A stretch of 64,000 nt of DNA, taken from contig DKFJ01000012.1 in assembly GCA_002452335.1 (NCBI GenBank), forward strand, positions 370,949 to 434,948, written 5' to 3'. This document shows positions 16,651-25,898 of this stretch, one piece after another. Below the pieces are notes generated by a model. That model made no database searches. It saw nothing but the letters and a program-made list of their open reading frames with translations, and was not told the DNA's origin. The position numbers were made by a program, and so were the translations under genes. How positions within the stretch are numbered: position 1 is the stretch's first letter; every line of letters begins with the position of its first letter. This DNA comes from Deferribacteraceae bacterium UBA6799 (lineage in GTDB: Bacteria; Chrysiogenota; Deferribacteres; Deferribacterales; Geovibrionaceae).

Positions 16651-18139
16651 CAATACTCTCCATAGGAAGAATTATCTCTATCTTCAAACCGCCCATACTC
16701 CCTGTACAGGCAGATATGGTTCCGCCGTGCTGTTCTGTTATATACCGGCATATGGCAAGCCCCAGCCCGCTTCCGCCTGTTTTTCTGTTTCTGCTCATGT
16801 CCGAGCGGAACAGTCTGTCAAAAAGCATCGGAAGATGCTCCGGCGGGACTCCAGGTCCGGTATCCTCAAATGTTATGACTGCCCTGCCGTCCTTCTCCAC
16901 GCAGCCTATCAGTATCACGCCCGGGCTTTTGGCGTGTTTCAGCGAGTTTTCGATCAGGTTGATGAAAACCTGACGCAGGCGTGACACATCCGCTCTCAAC
17001 ATCACTTTGCATCCGGATGTAACCTGCTCTATCTTGAACCCGTACTCCTCCGCGCGCATGACATACATGTCCGCCACAGAACGTATTATCCTGTCCGCCC
17101 GCTCGATGGAAAAGCTGAACTTCATATTGCCGGATTCCGCCATGGTGATCTCGTGCAGATCGTTAACAAGCCTTATCAGTCTGCGCACCTCCGCATGGAG
17201 TATGCCCAGCGTGCTGTCGTCCGCTTTTCTGACACCGTCCTGCATAGCCTCTATACTACCTAATATGACAGACAGAGGGGTCCGCAGTTCATGGGATATA
17301 TCCGATATCCACCTGTTCTGGTTCATTTCATATTTTCTGAGCTCATCGGACATATTCTGAAAGTTTTCAGCCAGATCGCCCAGCTCGTCGTTTGATTCCC
17401 TGTCCAGACTGAAATCAAAATTGCGCACAGATATCTTCTTGGTGGCGGACATAAGACTGTTAACCGGCGCCAGAACCCGCTTGGTAAAAAACCACGACAG
17501 AGTACCCGTAAGTATGATAATCAGCATTCCGCTGACGATCATGTGGCTCCCCTGCTGTTTCAGAAAACCCAGCGCCAGAGGGTGCTCTATATTCGGCGGG
17601 CGTCTCATCCCGAGATATCCCACCAACACTCCGTCCGACAATATTGGTCTGAACACGAACTGTTCGTGATCTTTTTTATTTCCGGTAATGATATTTTTGT
17701 CTTTATTCATCAGAACAAGAAAATGCTCAAGCCTGATGAACATCTCCGGACGCAGATTGCCGTTATCGTCCAAAAACGCTTTTTTTATAAATTCTTTCTC
17801 ATCCGATTTAGAGTCTTTCTCAGGTCTCCCCGTGCCAAAAGGTCCCGGAGGCGGACCCATGCGCTCCCCGCCGTGACTCGGCGGAATGGGCAGTGATGAA
17901 TGAAAATCTAAAGAGGCGTTCTTTATCCCTTCAAAACTGCCGTGTGTCTTATAATATTCTCCCAGCTTGACATTAAGCCAGCTGAGCTCTTCCAGACGGG
18001 ATTCCGTCAGATATGTGTTGAAGTTGCGGTAGCCGAGATAGCCCACAATGAGCGCCATGATACCGACTCCGAGAGCCACGGAAAGCAGAACCACAAAGAA
18101 AATCTTATAGAACAGTCTTGTTCTCAGCATATGTCTCAT
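16643..18139 (-). CDS. sensor histidine kinase, partner of the OmpR regulator
   Basis: A membrane histidine kinase of about 498 residues. A transmembrane helix near 12-36 is followed by a periplasmic region with a proline/glycine-rich patch (GGERMGPPPGPFG). A second helix, a HAMP domain and the HisKA box DISHELRTPL (phosphoacceptor His283) come next. The ATPase domain has visible N and G boxes (FINLIENSLKHA, GGSGLGLAIC). The start is uncertain: ATG at 18139 or 18130, or TTG at 18175; none has a clear ribosome binding site. It is translationally coupled to the downstream regulator gene. Confidence 0.9.
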   Translation of the reverse strand: MRHMLRTRLFYKIFFVVLLSVALGVGIMALIVGYLGYRNFNTYLTESRLEELSWLNVKLGEYYKTHGSFEGIKNASLDFHSSLPIPPSHGGERMGPPPGPFGTGRPEKDSKSDEKEFIKKAFLDDNGNLRPEMFIRLEHFLVLMNKDKNIITGNKKDHEQFVFRPILSDGVLVGYLGMRRPPNIEHPLALGFLKQQGSHMIVSGMLIIILTGTLSWFFTKRVLAPVNSLMSATKKISVRNFDFSLDRESNDELGDLAENFQNMSDELRKYEMNQNRWISDISHELRTPLSVILGSIEAMQDGVRKADDSTLGILHAEVRRLIRLVNDLHEITMAESGNMKFSFSIERADRIIRSVADMYVMRAEEYGFKIEQVTSGCKVMLRADVSRLRQVFINLIENSLKHAKSPGVILIGCVEKDGRAVITFEDTGPGVPPEHLPMLFDRLFRSDMSRNRKTGGSGLGLAICRYITEQHGGTISACTGSMGGLKIEIILPMESIDE

Positions 18140-18308
18140 GTATCGAGGATAACTTTTCCTTTTACATTTTTCCAACTATTCTTCTGCCGCAAGATGAAGA
18201 ACACAATACATCCATACTTTATCCATATTTATAGTTTATACTTATTTAAAAGGAAGGCATCAGAAACGATAGCCTAACCTCCTTTTTAAGTACTCCTTGC
18301 ACGCCTGG

Positions 18309-18333
18309 AAAAAGCGGCCGAAAGCCGCTTTTT
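18309..18333. terminator. bidirectional terminator after the EF-hand gene
   Basis: AAAAAGCGGC pairs with GCCGCTTTTT across a five-base loop. It lies just beyond the end of the minus-strand EF-hand gene and upstream of the kinase-regulator pair. Confidence 0.85.
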
Positions 18334-18367
18334 CTGTTAATAGCTTCAGCCGTAAACCTCTAATTTA

Positions 18368-18913
18368 CTAAACCTCTGTAGAATACAGACTCTGGATCAC
18401 AGATCCGTAGTCGCTCTGATAATATGACGCGACGGACGTGCCGCTGCTATCCTCATCATCATCAGAGAACAGACTGTTCTGAAGAGAATTCACAAGATTC
18501 ATGTAATATTCTGAAAGGCTGTAATCCTCTTCCTCGTCATCCTCTTCAGTACCCGACGCAGACCCCGAAGGAGGAGGTCCTGAAGGTCCGCCCGCCGGTC
18601 TGATATCGTTGGACTGCATAAAGCTCTTCAGCTCATCATCGCTGAAAGAACCGTCTCCGTCTGTGTCGTATTCGCTGAAAAGCGAAGCGACATCGACTGT
18701 CTGCCCTGTTGAGGCTGTAATATCGTCAACAAGCGCCTGGAGTTCACTTTGATCTACTGTCCCGTCCTGGCTGGTGTCTACTTCACTGTAAAACGCGTCA
18801 ACAGCAGAAGATCCGGATGACGATGACGTCTCCGAACCGGATGATTTCGATGTGCTGTTTGTCGCATAGCTGTACAGATATGAAGTCAGACTGTTGATAC
18901 TGCTGATACTCAT
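18368..18913 (-). CDS. EF-hand calcium-binding protein
   Basis: A 181-residue acidic protein with two canonical EF-hand loops, DTSQDGTVDQSE (46-57) and DTDGDGSFSDDE (83-94). The N terminus is rich in Ser and Thr. The middle has a Pro/Gly-rich stretch followed by an acidic run, and the C terminus is Ser/Tyr-rich. No classical signal peptide is seen. ATG at 18913 is chosen because GGAGGG precedes it; the in-frame TTG upstream overlaps that site. It is monocistronic and its role is unknown. The Ser/Tyr-rich ends suggest an assembled or exported protein, but this is conjecture. Confidence 0.8.
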   Translation of the reverse strand: MSISSINSLTSYLYSYATNSTSKSSGSETSSSSGSSAVDAFYSEVDTSQDGTVDQSELQALVDDITASTGQTVDVASLFSEYDTDGDGSFSDDELKSFMQSNDIRPAGGPSGPPPSGSASGTEEDDEEEDYSLSEYYMNLVNSLQNSLFSDDDEDSSGTSVASYYQSDYGSVIQSLYSTEV

Positions 18914-19136
18914 AGTTCCCTCCAATGTTTGAATAGGAATCGCTGCTGCAGATCTACGGCTATTATAAAATAATGCTCTTATATGCTCTCAGTATGTATC
19001 AATTATGGTTTAATCATGACAAAATGATATATCAGGGCAGAATTATACTTTTTTACAAAATTTAACTAAAAATTGTATGCATAATTACGCTATAATAACA
19101 TATAGTCAGAAATATAAGTTTAACGAACAGGCAAAT

Positions 19137-20666
19137 ATGCAAAAATATTCATTCCTGATAATCACATTGATTTTCCTCGTTTTTCTGTGTTCGTATGAGC
19201 TCTATCAGGGTTTCATTCATTTCCGCACGACTAATTTGAACAAGGCGAGAGACATAGCCGATGTCACGCTGGCGTTTCGCCAGTGGAACTCTGAGGCGGG
19301 CGAGGTTTTCGCTTCTAAAAGCCGCATAAAGCCTAACCCTTATCTGGATCCGGAAGACAGAGATCTGAAGATAAAAGGCAAAGAGCTGACCAGAATCAAC
19401 CCGGCGTATATGACACGGATGGTATCGGATATTCTGTCCGATAAAGGCAGCATACACATGCGCATGATAAGCGATGAACCGATGAATAACATCAATCTCC
19501 CGAAACAGTGGGAATCAGACGGACTGAGTTATATCAAGCGCAGCAACCCCGAATACAGCAAAATAGAATACAAGGGCATAGACAATATCATGTTCTACTA
19601 TGTCCGCCCTGTCTACATAGACAAAACCTGCATGCAGTGCCACGGATATCAGGGATACAAAATAGGCGATATCAGGGGCGGTCTCAGCCTCAGCTTCCCG
19701 GTGACCATCATGCACAACAAGATGCTCTTCATAACGATAATGACCATAGCCACATACCTGCTTTCTGCCGGACTGGTAATATTCCTCATAATATCTTCCA
19801 GAAAAAAACTGATAGACGCCTATCAGCAGAAACTGGACACCATCGCCACTCTGAAAACAGAGATAGAACGCAGGGAAATGAGCGAAAAAGCTCTGATAAC
19901 CCGCACCAGAAGCTCATCCGTCAGCGAAATACTCCGGCTCATAGCCCATCACTGGCGCCAGCCGCTGAATAATGTCGGTCTGCTGGTACAGTCCATGAAA
20001 GAGGACTCCGGAAATAATGACATCAAAGAATCCGCTGATCAGGCGACGAATATCATTCAGGAGATGAGTGAAACCATCAACCTCTTCACCTCCACCGTAA
20101 AGACGGAAGGCAGACGGAGGCTGGAGGTCAAAGACAAGGTGTTCGAGGTTCTGAAACTTCTGCGTCCGGAACTGGAGAACAGCGGCATAGAAGTGCATAT
20201 CAACTGTATGCTGGGCGGCAGCCTGAACAAAAAACAGTTCACTAACGACGATATGATCTTTCACTCATGCGGACGCGGAAATATGGTGTGCGACCGAAGC
20301 TGCGGGTTCGGGGAGATATACCTCCACGCAGAAGAATCCGTTTTCAAGCAGATACTGCTCATCCTGCTGAAAAACGCCTACGACGCTCTGATGGAGATAG
20401 ATAACAAAAAGGACAGAAGGATAGACCTTGTTTTTGAAAAGGCAGGCAGCTACTGTCTGATACACATCTGCGACAACGGCGTGGAGATAACCGATGAAGT
20501 CAAACAGAAGCTGTTCGACCCATATTTTTCCACAAAGGGCTACGACGCCGGCAGAGGCATAGGGCTCTTCACAGCGAAAAGTCTGTTAAACACATTCGAT
20601 GACGCGCACATATTCTATGACGATACCAACGGCAAGTGCTTCATCTTCAAATTCCGGGCGGTCTGA
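19137..20666 (+). CDS. orphan histidine kinase with haem-binding DUF3365 sensor domain
   Basis: A 509-residue membrane kinase. One N-terminal helix (about 4-24) is followed by a periplasmic DUF3365-like domain with a c-haem motif CMQCH. A second helix (near 200-225) and a coiled coil come next, then the phosphoacceptor region AHHWRQPLN (His271/His272) and an ATPase domain. Four cysteines (357, 378, 385, 389) sit between the start of the ATPase domain and its N box (LLKNAYDAL), where standard kinases have none. ATG at 19137 is preferred to one at 19077. No response regulator is adjacent. The next gene starts two bases after its stop. The haem suggests a redox or gas signal. Confidence 0.88.
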   Translation: MQKYSFLIITLIFLVFLCSYELYQGFIHFRTTNLNKARDIADVTLAFRQWNSEAGEVFASKSRIKPNPYLDPEDRDLKIKGKELTRINPAYMTRMVSDILSDKGSIHMRMISDEPMNNINLPKQWESDGLSYIKRSNPEYSKIEYKGIDNIMFYYVRPVYIDKTCMQCHGYQGYKIGDIRGGLSLSFPVTIMHNKMLFITIMTIATYLLSAGLVIFLIISSRKKLIDAYQQKLDTIATLKTEIERREMSEKALITRTRSSSVSEILRLIAHHWRQPLNNVGLLVQSMKEDSGNNDIKESADQATNIIQEMSETINLFTSTVKTEGRRRLEVKDKVFEVLKLLRPELENSGIEVHINCMLGGSLNKKQFTNDDMIFHSCGRGNMVCDRSCGFGEIYLHAEESVFKQILLILLKNAYDALMEIDNKKDRRIDLVFEKAGSYCLIHICDNGVEITDEVKQKLFDPYFSTKGYDAGRGIGLFTAKSLLNTFDDAHIFYDDTNGKCFIFKFRAV

Positions 20667-20667
20667 C

Positions 20668-22098
20668 ATGAAAATATTAATCACAGGCTCAACGGGCTAC
20701 ATAGGTCACCGTCTGGCGCACAGGCTCGCTGACGAAGGAAAGGACGTTCGTCTGTTCGTCAGAAACAGATTCAAGACGGACAACATCCTGCGGTCAAAAT
20801 GCGAAATCGCCGAGGGCGGCACTTTCGACACAGACAGTCTGGACAGAGCGCTGAAAGGCGTCCACACCGCATATTACCTGATACACTCCATGGGCAAAAC
20901 AGGCGGGTTCGAGCACACCGACATAGCCAGCGCTGAAAACTTCCGCAGGGCATGCGTGAACAACGGCGTAAAAAAAATAATCTATCTGGGCGGTCTCGGT
21001 GTGAAAAACACAGCCAGCAGACACCTGCTGAGCCGGATAGAGACGGGCGAAACCCTGTCGTCGGAACCGGATAAGATAGACGTGCTGTGGTTCAGAGCCG
21101 GCGTGATCATAGGCTCCGGCAGCGCCAGTTTTGAGATCATCAGAAACATATCTCAGAAACTGCCGGTGATGATAACGCCGAAGTGGGTTCGCACCCTGAC
21201 AGAGCCCATCGGCGTGGATGATGTGATAAGCTATCTGGCGAAAGCGGCTGATGAAAATATAAAAGGCAGCCGTATAATAGACATAGGCGCCGAGGTAATG
21301 AGCTTCAAAGACATGATGAATCAGGCGGCGGAGGTCATGGGGCTGAAAAGATATATAATCCCCACCCCTTTTCTCACTCCGTCACTGTCGTCTTACTGGC
21401 TGATACTCTTCACCCCTGTCACCTACTCCATAGCGTCAGCTCTCATAGAGGGGCTCTCCAGCGAAACAGTGAAGACGAACGGTAACGCCACGGAGCTTTT
21501 TCCCGATATCACCCCCGTATCATACAGGGAATCGTTCAGGATGGCGCTCAGAGAGATAGAGGATCATCAGGTGATAAGCAGCTGGTGCGACTCATCCGGC
21601 GGCAGACAGTGTGATGTGCCTCTGGTGCACGACATATCTATAGCGGTGTATAAGGACAGATACATCAGAAACATAGGAGACAGAACGCCGGAAGATGCTT
21701 TCACCGCGGTGAAATCTCTGGGCGGCAGAAACGGCTGGGGCACATACAACCTGCTGTGGCGCATCAGAGGGCTGATAGACAAGCTGTCCGGAGGATACGG
21801 GCTGAACAGAGGGCGAAGAGACAGCGCCGACCTGCGCATAGGCGACACTCTGGATTTCTGGAAAGTGGCTGATCTGGCGGAGGGCAGACGGCTTCTGCTT
21901 CAGGCGCAGATGAAAGTCCCCGGAAGGGCTTGGCTCGAGTTTCAGGTTATCGACACTGACCTTATCATGACTGCTTTTTTCTATCCGCACGGCATATCCG
22001 GCAGACTCTACTGGTATGCCATGCTTCCGTTTCACAAGGTGATCTTTCCTGCTGTCATGCGGGAGATACTCAGCCAAACCGGCTTTAAAACAGAGTAA
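20668..22098 (+). CDS. NAD(P)-binding epimerase-like protein with DUF2867 domain
   Basis: A 476-residue two-domain protein. The N-terminal Rossmann fold begins with the ITGSTGYIG dinucleotide motif and resembles extended short-chain dehydrogenases of the YbjT/NDUFA9 type. The C-terminal third (about 330-476) resembles DUF2867, a ligand-binding helix-grip fold. Substrate unknown. The true start is ATG at 20668, immediately after the kinase stop (TGACATG), rather than an upstream in-frame start inside the kinase. The tight junction implies co-expression with the haem-sensing kinase. Confidence 0.85.
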   Translation: MKILITGSTGYIGHRLAHRLADEGKDVRLFVRNRFKTDNILRSKCEIAEGGTFDTDSLDRALKGVHTAYYLIHSMGKTGGFEHTDIASAENFRRACVNNGVKKIIYLGGLGVKNTASRHLLSRIETGETLSSEPDKIDVLWFRAGVIIGSGSASFEIIRNISQKLPVMITPKWVRTLTEPIGVDDVISYLAKAADENIKGSRIIDIGAEVMSFKDMMNQAAEVMGLKRYIIPTPFLTPSLSSYWLILFTPVTYSIASALIEGLSSETVKTNGNATELFPDITPVSYRESFRMALREIEDHQVISSWCDSSGGRQCDVPLVHDISIAVYKDRYIRNIGDRTPEDAFTAVKSLGGRNGWGTYNLLWRIRGLIDKLSGGYGLNRGRRDSADLRIGDTLDFWKVADLAEGRRLLLQAQMKVPGRAWLEFQVIDTDLIMTAFFYPHGISGRLYWYAMLPFHKVIFPAVMREILSQTGFKTE

Positions 22099-22281
22099 TA
22101 ACTTTAATTCAATATTATTTTTTTGCGCTCGTCCCCTGCGGTTTTATCCTACCCGATTAGAGCTTTGCGCACGTCTTGGTTAATAAAACGGAATATTTTA
22201 ATAATAAATAACAATAATAGGCTTGATAGATGACATCATGGTGTTATCCTCTGGTATATAAGGATTTTCAGGCAGGGGAAT

Positions 22282-23835
22282 ATGACTAACAAAGAAAAAC
22301 TGGATCAGCTTCTCAGACTGAAACAGACGTCATGGCTGGGCGGAGGCAAAGAAAAGATAGAGCAGCAGCATAAGCTGGGCAAGCTCACCGCCAGAGAACG
22401 CCTCGGACTTCTGTTCGATCAGGACACCTTTCTGGAGCAGGGGCTCTTCATGAAGCACAGATGCTCTAACTTCGGGCTGGAAGGCAAGGAGTTTCCAGGC
22501 GAAGGCGTAGTTACGGGTACTGGAAGCATAGGCGGCAGAACAGCATACGCAGTCAGCCAGGACTTCACTGTCGCAGGCGGCTCCGTTGGCGAAATGACCG
22601 CTAAAAAGATAACAGAGATCATGGATCAGGCGCTTAAGACAGGCGACCCGTTCATCTTTATAAACGACTCCGGCGGTGCCAGAATTCAGGAGGGGGTGGA
22701 CGCTCTCTCCGGTTACGGCAATATATTTTACCGCAATGTACTGCTGTCGGGCGTTGTTCCACAGATCAGCATCATAGCCGGTCCATGCGCCGGCGGAGCG
22801 GCATATTCACCCGCTCTGACCGACTTCATCATTCAGGTGAAGCACGAAGGACAGATGTTCATCACAGGTCCGGCTGTCATCAAACAGGTGACAGGAGAGG
22901 ATGTAACACCGGAGGAACTGGGCGGAGCGGAGAGCCACGCCCACTATTCAGGCGTCATCCACTTCACAGCGGACGGCGGTCCGGCGGCAATAGAGCTCTG
23001 TAAAAAGCTGCTCTCTTTCCTACCCAGCAACAACACGGAAGAGCCGCCCTTCTATCCGGAAATGGTCTCCGAAATGCTGACTCCTGACGAATCGCTCTTC
23101 TCTCTGCTTCCGGAGGATCCGAAAGAGCCTTACGACATGCACACCATCATCGCTCAGGTGGTTCAGAACGGCGACTTTCTGGAGGTTCAGAGCGAGTTCG
23201 CACCCAACATCATAATAGGATTCGGACGCATAGAGGGACGCACAGTCGGCGTGGTCGCCAACCAGCCCATGGTGAAGGCGGGCGTGCTGGACATCGACTC
23301 ATCCGACAAGGCATCCAGATTCATCCGTTTCTGCAACGGATTCAACATACCGATAGTGACATTCGTGGATGTACCCGGATTCATGCCCGGCGTGGAGCAG
23401 GAATACGGCGGAATCATCAGGCACGGAGCGAAAATGCTGTTCGCCTATGCCGCGTCCACCGTGCCGAAAATAACCATCATCGTCCGCAAGGCATACGGCG
23501 GAGCTTATCTCGCCATGTGTTCCAAGGAGATGGGCGCAGACAGGGTATATGCGTGGCCCACTGCCGAGATAGCCGTTATGGGCGCTCAGGGAGCGGCGAA
23601 CGTGCTGTATAAAAAAGATATGAACGCCTCATCAGAGCCGAAGAAAGTTCTGGAGGAGAAAACGAAAGAATATGCCGAGCTGTTCACCAACCCCTATGTG
23701 GCGGCAGGCAGAGGATATATAGACGACGTAATCAATCCGGCGGAGACCGTTATGACGCTGGCGCTGAGTCTGGAAGCTCTCAGAGCGAAAAGAGAACTGC
23801 GCCCGCAGAAAAAACACGGTCTTATCCCGCTTTAA
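22282..23835 (+). CDS. mmdA: methylmalonyl-CoA decarboxylase, carboxyltransferase subunit
   Basis: A 517-residue carboxyltransferase of the biotin-dependent acyl-CoA carboxylase beta family. GGARIQEGVD and PCAGGAAYSPA form the first oxyanion site. The second half has FVDVPGFMPG and RKAYGGAYLAM. On its own it could be a propionyl-CoA carboxylase beta chain. The three genes that follow encode an OadG-like anchor, a biotin carrier and an OadB-like sodium pump, which makes the Na+-translocating methylmalonyl-CoA decarboxylase far more likely. It would move the carboxyl group from methylmalonyl-CoA to biotin. AGGGG precedes the ATG. Confidence 0.9.
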   Translation: MTNKEKLDQLLRLKQTSWLGGGKEKIEQQHKLGKLTARERLGLLFDQDTFLEQGLFMKHRCSNFGLEGKEFPGEGVVTGTGSIGGRTAYAVSQDFTVAGGSVGEMTAKKITEIMDQALKTGDPFIFINDSGGARIQEGVDALSGYGNIFYRNVLLSGVVPQISIIAGPCAGGAAYSPALTDFIIQVKHEGQMFITGPAVIKQVTGEDVTPEELGGAESHAHYSGVIHFTADGGPAAIELCKKLLSFLPSNNTEEPPFYPEMVSEMLTPDESLFSLLPEDPKEPYDMHTIIAQVVQNGDFLEVQSEFAPNIIIGFGRIEGRTVGVVANQPMVKAGVLDIDSSDKASRFIRFCNGFNIPIVTFVDVPGFMPGVEQEYGGIIRHGAKMLFAYAASTVPKITIIVRKAYGGAYLAMCSKEMGADRVYAWPTAEIAVMGAQGAANVLYKKDMNASSEPKKVLEEKTKEYAELFTNPYVAAGRGYIDDVINPAETVMTLALSLEALRAKRELRPQKKHGLIPL

Positions 23836-23843
23836 GGTGATAT

Positions 23844-24185
23844 ATGAGCGATACTATGACTTTTGCTCTTAACCTCACCTTTGCCGGACTCGTTGTGGTT
23901 TTTGTCTCCCTGACACTGATCTCTCTGGCTATCTCCTTCATGAGATGGCTGGACGCTAAAGCGACTCCATACAAAGCTCCGCAGGTAAAGGATTCCGTGG
24001 AGGATCAGAATATAGACAACCTGACGCTGGTGCTGATATCAGCGGCGGCGGCCACCATGATAAACGGCAGATTCAGGATAAAAACAGTGCGGAGGATGGT
24101 AACCAGAGCGTCTTCCCATTCCGGCTGGTCAAACCAGGGACGAAGTGTCCTTATGGGTTCTCACTCTGTAAATATTAAAAGATAA
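23844..24185 (+). CDS. mmdD: decarboxylase membrane anchor subunit (OadG/MmdD-like)
   Basis: A 113-residue protein with one N-terminal transmembrane helix (about 8-33) and a hydrophilic C-terminal tail. This is the architecture of the OadG/MmdD gamma or delta subunit that holds the decarboxylase complex together. The tail has the W-x-x-Q-G-R and MGSH elements seen in these subunits. It lies eight bases after mmdA and nine before the biotin carrier gene, with AAGGTGA before its ATG. Confidence 0.8.
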   Translation: MSDTMTFALNLTFAGLVVVFVSLTLISLAISFMRWLDAKATPYKAPQVKDSVEDQNIDNLTLVLISAAAATMINGRFRIKTVRRMVTRASSHSGWSNQGRSVLMGSHSVNIKR

Positions 24186-24194
24186 GAGGCATAT

Positions 24195-24581
24195 ATGAAA
24201 CTGAAGATCACAGTTCACGGGGTTGCGTACGAAGTTGACGTTGAGGTTCTGGACGAGGGAGAAGGTTTTCCCGCATCTCCTCTGGGCAACCTGCCCCACT
24301 ATACCCCGGCATCCGCACCCCAGCAGACAACGGTCAGCGCCGCTCCGGTGAAAAAAACATCAGGAGGCTCTTCCAGCGTGGACAGCCCCATAGCGGGCAT
24401 AGTGGTGGAGCTGAAAGCAAAAGCCGGTGACACTGTTAAAACAGGGGATGTAATCCTGATAATGGAAGCGATGAAGATGAAAACATCCATAGCCGCCCCC
24501 ATAGACGGAAAGATAAAGGCTGTTCCCGTGGCAGTGGGCGACAACATCAGAGAAGGTCAGACTCTGGCTGAATACGAATAA
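24195..24581 (+). CDS. mmdC: biotin carboxyl carrier subunit
   Basis: A 128-residue biotin carrier. A short N-terminal part is joined by an Ala/Pro/Ser-rich flexible linker (about 37-60) to a biotinyl domain with the EAMKMKT attachment motif, whose lysine carries biotin. It shuttles the carboxyl group from the mmdA subunit to the membrane decarboxylase encoded downstream. AGAGG precedes the ATG. A palindromic repeat lies between this gene and mmdB. Confidence 0.9.
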   Translation: MKLKITVHGVAYEVDVEVLDEGEGFPASPLGNLPHYTPASAPQQTTVSAAPVKKTSGGSSSVDSPIAGIVVELKAKAGDTVKTGDVILIMEAMKMKTSIAAPIDGKIKAVPVAVGDNIREGQTLAEYE

Positions 24582-24600
24582 AATTTTTGCGTAAAACCGC

Positions 24601-24677
24601 CGTCATTACGAGCCGTCTATACGGCGAAGTAATCTCATAAGTGAGATTGCCGCGTCGCCTCGCTCCTCGCAATGACG
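24601..24677. repeat. REP-like palindromic element inside the mmd cluster
   Basis: The ends CGTCATTACGAG and CTCGCAATGACG are near-perfect inverted repeats. An inner hairpin pairs AATCTC with GAGATT. Half-copies of the same words occur at 27371-27455 and 46304-46333. It sits between mmdC and mmdB without disrupting either gene. Confidence 0.8.
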
Positions 24678-24706
24678 TTAACTGGTTGTAATGAAGGAAT
24701 AAATTT

Positions 24707-25831
24707 ATGGAAATAATTTGGAAATTTTTGCAGAGCGGAGCATTCGGAAACTTCAGCTCCGGAAACCTGCTAATGCTCGCTGTGGGATGTTTTTTTCTTT
24801 ATCTGGCGATCACTAAGGACTATGAACCGCTTCTGCTTGTCCCGATAGGTTTCGGCATTGTCGTGGGCAACATCCCCTTCGCCGCCGGAATGAACATCGG
24901 CGTGTATGAGCAGGGAAGCGTTTTTTCCATTCTTTATAAAGGTGTTACTCAAGGATATTATCCGCCTCTAATATTTCTGGGCATAGGCGCCATGACGGAT
25001 TTCTCCTGTATGCTGTCCAGTCCCAGACTGATCCTGCTGGGCGCTGCGGCTCAGGCAGGGATATTCGTTACGTTCATCGGCTCTATCCTGCTGGGGTTCA
25101 CCACCAATGACGCCGCCGCTATAGGCATCATCGGCGGGGCGGACGGACCCACCGCCATATTTTTATCCAGCAAACTCGCCCCGCATCTGCTGGGCGCTAT
25201 CGCCATCGCCGCCTATTCTTACATGGCGCTGGTGCCGGTGATCCAGCCTCCCATCATAAAACTGCTGACAACGAAAAAAGAACGCCTGATCCGCATGAAA
25301 CCGTCAAAACCGGTAAGCAAACGACTGCGGATTATGTTCCCCATAGTGGGGTTCATACTCACAGCGCTCATAGCTCCCGGCTCTATAACCCTGCTGGGCA
25401 TGCTCTTCTTCGGCAATCTGCTGAAGGAATCGGGCGTGACGGAGCGTCTGGCAAACACCGCCAGAGCGGCTCTGATAGATATGGTGACAATACTTCTGGG
25501 ATTCACGGTGGGGCTCAGCACAGACGCCCAGACATTTCTGACCCCCAGCTCTGTTAAGATATTCGCTCTGGGAGCGGCATCATTCGCCGTTGCCACGGCT
25601 TCCGGCGTTATCGCCGCCAAGATAATGAACTGGGTCAGCCGTGATCCGGTAAACCCCATCATAGGCGCCGCCGGAGTATCCGCCGTGCCTGACTCAGCCC
25701 GTGTCTGTCAGGTTCTGGGAGCGAAGGAAGACCCAACAAACTTTCTGATAATGCACGCTATGGCTCCCAACGTCGCCGGGGTGATAGGCTCCGCTGTGGC
25801 GGCGGGTGTTTTTCTTTCTGCTTTCAAATAA
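24707..25831 (+). CDS. mmdB: sodium-pumping decarboxylase beta subunit
   Basis: A 374-residue polytopic membrane protein of the OadB/MmdB family. It decarboxylates carboxybiotin and couples this to sodium export. The signature GGADGPTAIF lies in the central region. The C-terminal NFLIMHAMAPNVAGVIGSA is likewise typical. It completes the mmdADCB set; the four subunits convert methylmalonyl-CoA to propionyl-CoA while building a sodium gradient. GAAGGA precedes the ATG, and a terminator follows within ten bases. Confidence 0.93.
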   Translation: MEIIWKFLQSGAFGNFSSGNLLMLAVGCFFLYLAITKDYEPLLLVPIGFGIVVGNIPFAAGMNIGVYEQGSVFSILYKGVTQGYYPPLIFLGIGAMTDFSCMLSSPRLILLGAAAQAGIFVTFIGSILLGFTTNDAAAIGIIGGADGPTAIFLSSKLAPHLLGAIAIAAYSYMALVPVIQPPIIKLLTTKKERLIRMKPSKPVSKRLRIMFPIVGFILTALIAPGSITLLGMLFFGNLLKESGVTERLANTARAALIDMVTILLGFTVGLSTDAQTFLTPSSVKIFALGAASFAVATASGVIAAKIMNWVSRDPVNPIIGAAGVSAVPDSARVCQVLGAKEDPTNFLIMHAMAPNVAGVIGSAVAAGVFLSAFK

Positions 25832-25835
25832 AAGT

Positions 25836-25862
25836 TAAGCCGGGTTTACGCCCGGCTTTTTT
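25836..25862 (+). terminator. terminator after mmdB
   Basis: AAGCCGGG pairs with CCCGGCTT across a six-base loop and is followed by Ts. Confidence 0.88.
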
Positions 25863-25898
25863 CTTAGCAAAATCTCATTTTATTCATTATATTCTATT

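Noticed and set aside
22215..22260. Sigma-70 promoter before mmdA (TTGATA with TATCCT)
   Set aside because: The -10 match is poor and several A+T-rich alternatives exist, so it is not reported as a feature.
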